Below are positions 51,679 through 54,078 of a DNA stretch of 54,078 nt, piece after piece; position 1 is the first letter of the stretch, and every line of letters starts with the position of its first letter. Source of the stretch: Rikenella sp031551865. Lineage in GTDB: Bacteria > Bacteroidota > Bacteroidia > Bacteroidales > Rikenellaceae. The notes under the pieces were generated by a model, which did no database searches, was not told the origin of the DNA, and saw only the letters and a list, made by a program, of their open reading frames with translations. The DNA lies in assembly GCA_031551865.1 (NCBI GenBank), contig JAVBMY010000008.1:1-54078 (forward strand), in the 5' to 3' direction. Position numbers and translations under genes: made by a program.

Positions 51679-53067
51679 ATGGCCCAGACACTGCTTGAAA
51701 AAATATGGAACGCACACACGGTGCGTGAACTCGACGGCGGACGTTCGGTGTTGTACATCGACCGCCACTACATCCACGAAGTCACCTCGCCGGTAGCTTT
51801 CGGCGGGTTGCGCGCCCGTGGACTGAAACTGTTTCGTCCGGCGCAAACCACCGCCACCGCCGACCACAATACCCCCACGATCGACCAGCACCTGCCGCTC
51901 GAACTGGGCGAATCCAAGACGCAACTCGACCAACTTGCCGTGAACTGCGCCGATTTCGGTATCGAAAACTACTATGGCCTCGGCCATCCGCGCAACGGGA
52001 TCGTGCACATCATCGGCCCGGAATACGGTTTCACCCAACCCGGCATGACGATCGTGTGCGGCGACAGCCACACCTCTACCCACGGAGCCTTCGGGGCCGT
52101 GGCGTTCGGGATCGGCACATCGGAGGTCGAAATGGTGATGGCCTCGCAGTGCATCATGCAGCCGCGCCCGAAGACCATGTGCATCACGGTCGACGGCCAA
52201 CCCGGCCCGTGCGTGACCGCCAAAGACATCGCACTATATATTATAGAGCAGATCACAGCCGCCGGAGGTACCGGATATTTCATCGAATTCGCCGGATCGG
52301 CCATCCGCGGCCTGACCATGGAGGGGCGCATGACCCTCTGCAACATGAGCATCGAATGCGGCGCCCGCGGAGGTATCGTCGCTCCCGACCAGACGACGTT
52401 CGATTATGTGCACGGACGCGAGAACGCCCCCTCGGGCAAAGCCTGGGACGAAGCCCTGGAGCGCTGGAAATTGTTGTACAGCGACCCTGACGCTAAGTTC
52501 GATAAAGAATATACGTTCAATGCCGCCGACATCCGACCGATGATCACCTACGGGACGAATCCCGGCATGGGCACTTCGCTGGATGGCACGATCCCTGCCC
52601 CAGCCTCGGAAAGCGATGCCAAGGCGCTCGAATACATGGGCTTCCGCGGCGGCGAGAAGATGATTGGCAAGCCGGTGGACTACGTGTTCCTCGGCAGTTG
52701 CACCAACGGCCGCATCGAGGATTTCCGCCTGTTTGCTGAAGCCGTCCGCGGCCGCCGCAAAGCCGAAGGCGTAGTGGCCTGGCTGGTGCCGGGTTCGCAC
52801 ATCGTGGAACAACAAATTAAAGACGAAGGATTACTCTCGATACTCGAAGAAGCCGGTTTTGAACTGCGCCAGCCCGGCTGCTCGGCCTGCCTGGCTATGA
52901 ATGCCGACAAGATACCGGCCGGAAAGTATGCCGTATCGACTTCGAACCGCAATTTCGAGGGACGGCAGGGGCCCGGCTCCCGCACGATGCTGGCCAGTCC
53001 GCTGACTGCCGCCGCTGCCGCCATCACCGGGGTAGTGACCGACCCGTGCGGGATGTTTTGTAAATAG
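51679..53067 (+). CDS. leuC: 3-isopropylmalate dehydratase large subunit
   Basis: 462 aa from the ATG at 51679 (MAQTLLEKIWNAHTV); E. coli LeuC is 466 aa. Aconitase-type [4Fe-4S] ligands are VFLGSCTNGRIEDF and LRQPGCSACLAMNADK; other conserved parts are VCGDSHTSTHGAFGAVAFGI, ARGGIVAPDQTTFDYV and SNRNFEGRQGPGSRTMLASP. With LeuD it isomerises 2- to 3-isopropylmalate in leucine synthesis. The partner leuD starts 318 bp downstream past an antisense tRNA gene. Confidence 0.96.
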   Translation: MAQTLLEKIWNAHTVRELDGGRSVLYIDRHYIHEVTSPVAFGGLRARGLKLFRPAQTTATADHNTPTIDQHLPLELGESKTQLDQLAVNCADFGIENYYGLGHPRNGIVHIIGPEYGFTQPGMTIVCGDSHTSTHGAFGAVAFGIGTSEVEMVMASQCIMQPRPKTMCITVDGQPGPCVTAKDIALYIIEQITAAGGTGYFIEFAGSAIRGLTMEGRMTLCNMSIECGARGGIVAPDQTTFDYVHGRENAPSGKAWDEALERWKLLYSDPDAKFDKEYTFNAADIRPMITYGTNPGMGTSLDGTIPAPASESDAKALEYMGFRGGEKMIGKPVDYVFLGSCTNGRIEDFRLFAEAVRGRRKAEGVVAWLVPGSHIVEQQIKDEGLLSILEEAGFELRQPGCSACLAMNADKIPAGKYAVSTSNRNFEGRQGPGSRTMLASPLTAAAAAITGVVTDPCGMFCK

Positions 53068-53240
53068 AAAAGTTCCGTGTAATTTGTAATATTTACGAGC
53101 TGTCGGTTGTCTTCATGTCAGCCCGAGCGGCAGAAGGGGTTTTGCAACGACTGGGCGTAACGACTGTTACCGGAAAGATCCCCCCCGCAGCCCGGGATAA
53201 CATGGGAGGGCGGTAATCGAGATATAATGACAAACAAAAA

Positions 53241-53258
53241 GCCCGGATTGATCCGGGC
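53241..53258 (-). terminator. Terminator of the tRNA-Val gene
   Basis: GCCCGGAT (53241-53248) and ATCCGGGC (53251-53258) form an 8-bp stem with a 2-nt loop; on the minus strand it is followed by TTTTTGTTTG. It lies just downstream of the tRNA on that strand. Confidence 0.75.
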
Positions 53259-53265
53259 CTTTCGG

Positions 53266-53340
53266 TGCGCTGTAGTGGACTCGAACCACTGACTTCCACC
53301 CTGTCAAGGTGACACTCTGAACCGACTGAGTTAACAGCGC
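53266..53340 (-). tRNA. tRNA-Val (anticodon GAC)
   Basis: Minus strand, 75 nt. Acceptor GCGCTGT pairs with ACAGCGC, D-arm ACTC/GAGT, anticodon arm TCACC/GGTGG with the loop TTGACAG (anticodon GAC, reading GUC/GUU), variable AAGTC, T-arm AGTGG TTCGAGT CCACT, discriminator A. The anticodon arm and T-arm closely match E. coli tRNA-Val(GAC) as I recall it. CCA is not encoded. It sits between leuC and leuD, opposite to both. Confidence 0.93.
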
Positions 53341-53358
53341 TCTCATTCGTTGAGGGTG

Positions 53359-53366
53359 CAAAGATA
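53359..53366 (-). promoter_or_regulatory. -7 promoter box for tRNA-Val
   Basis: Minus strand TATCTTTG, exact TAnnTTTG match, ending 18 bp before the tRNA 5' end. The expected -33 region falls on the leuD start codon. Confidence 0.6.
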
Positions 53367-53385
53367 TAAAAAATCACGAAAATTT

Positions 53386-53982
53386 ATGTCAAGAGAAAAA
53401 TTCACGACACTGACTTCGACGGCCGTACCGCTTCCGATCGAGAATGTCGATACCGACCAGATCATACCCGCACGCTTCCTGAAGGCCACCGAACGCAAGG
53501 GCTTCGGAGACAACCTGTTCCGCGACTGGCGCTACGACAAGCAAGACCGCCCCGTAGGCGGGTTCGTGCTGAACGACCCGCGCTTCACCGGGTCGAAAAT
53601 ACTGGTGGCGGGCCGCAACTTCGGCAGCGGGTCGTCGCGCGAGCATGCCGCATGGGCCGTGTACGATTACGGGTTCCGGGCCGTGGTGTCGAGCTTTTTT
53701 GCCGACATCTTCCGCAACAACGCGTTGAATACCGGACTGTTGCCCATTCAGGTTTCACCGGAATTTTTGCAACGGATATTTGCGGCCATCGAAGCCGATG
53801 CTTCGACCACGCTGACTGTTGACCTGGTCGCCCAGACCATCACGATCGACAAAACCGGCGCAGCCGAAAAGTTCGACATCGACGGTTACAAAAAAGAGTG
53901 CCTGCTCAACGGCTACGATGATGTGGACTACCTGGTGAACCTGCGTCCCGAGATCGAAACCTTTGAGGATAGCCGCAAATAG
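53386..53982 (+). CDS. leuD: 3-isopropylmalate dehydratase small subunit
   Basis: 198 aa from the ATG at 53386 (MSREKFTTLTSTAVPLP); the frame extends to 53350 into the tRNA promoter without conservation. LeuD landmarks: ENVDTDQIIPARFLK, FGDNLFRDWRYD, VAGRNFGSGSSREHAAWAVY (swivel-domain substrate loop) and FADIFRNNALNTGLLPI. It forms the isomerase with LeuC. leuB is not seen before the window ends 96 bp later. Confidence 0.95.
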   Translation: MSREKFTTLTSTAVPLPIENVDTDQIIPARFLKATERKGFGDNLFRDWRYDKQDRPVGGFVLNDPRFTGSKILVAGRNFGSGSSREHAAWAVYDYGFRAVVSSFFADIFRNNALNTGLLPIQVSPEFLQRIFAAIEADASTTLTVDLVAQTITIDKTGAAEKFDIDGYKKECLLNGYDDVDYLVNLRPEIETFEDSRK

Positions 53983-54078
53983 ATCGGGTATCTCCCCGTC
54001 GTGTAGAGGAGCCGCCGGGGGCGGAGCACAGGGGGAGTGGGGGGATTTGGGAGTGTTAACCACTTTGATGGTCGCCGG

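Noticed and set aside
51566..51796. Possible Ile/Leu-rich leader peptide before leuC
   Set aside because: The frame begins with TTG, overlaps the predicted -33 box and runs without a stop deep into leuC, unlike a leader peptide.
1..54078. CRISPR arrays, prophage, IS elements or integrative element
   Set aside because: No regularly spaced direct repeats, cas, integrase, transposase, capsid or conjugation genes are visible.

Overview
The window (about 54 kb, GC-rich at an estimated 55-58 %) looks like a chromosomal segment of a Bacteroidales bacterium, most likely Rikenellaceae/Alistipes-like. The reasons are FimA/Mfa1-type fimbriae with DUF3575 and DUF3868 partners, an ECF sigma/FecR pair, a Bacteroidetes-type RNA polymerase omega (Rpb6-like) subunit, a Bacteroidetes-type BamD, a DUF4199-glycosyltransferase pair, and several promoters that fit the Bacteroidetes consensus TTTG-N19..21-TAnnTTTG. 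Genus assignment is inference only.

Region 1 (1-13.94 kb, + strand) is accessory and devoted to surface fimbriae. It opens with the 3' end of a FISUMP-type surface protein from an upstream locus, closed by a terminator. A second, complete locus follows: ECF sigma factor, 657-bp gap, FecR anti-sigma factor, an STN-domain/DUF3575 outer-membrane protein, a DUF3868/OmpA-like protein, the major fimbrillin, an internal terminator, a FimB/Mfa2-type anchor, a fimbrial lipoprotein, and a large lipoprotein whose C-terminus is paralogous to the first gene. An STN signalling domain beside FecR and an ECF sigma, attached to a fimbrial barrel instead of a TonB-dependent receptor, suggests a fimbria-linked cell-surface signalling circuit.

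Region 2 (14.2-16.7 kb, + strand) has an alkyltransferase-like protein lacking the active cysteine, a cation diffusion facilitator and a DJ-1/PfpI protein. It ends in two back-to-back near-perfect palindromes.

Region 3 (16.85-46.4 kb, - strand) is mostly housekeeping: CNNM/CorC transporter, glycosyltransferase, metallophosphoesterase, mqnD, recJ, lipB-lipA, a CBM9-like protein, an MsbA-like ABC exporter, priA, ispF, DUF2891, GT2 + DUF4199, M23 peptidase, YitT, leuS, S41 protease, a small membrane protein, recN, coaBC, omega and bamD. The PriA protein has lost essentially all ATPase/helicase motifs while keeping its eight zinc-binding cysteines.

Region 4 (46.5-54 kb, mostly + strand) has an alpha-oxoamine synthase (candidate serine palmitoyltransferase), a frameshifted CarboxypepD_reg-like gene, meaB, leuA, leuC and leuD. 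A tRNA-Val(GAC) lies between leuC and leuD on the opposite strand. leuC is preceded by a promoter and a terminator-like hairpin that could act as an attenuator. Intergenic regions carry at least two families of short dispersed inverted repeats.
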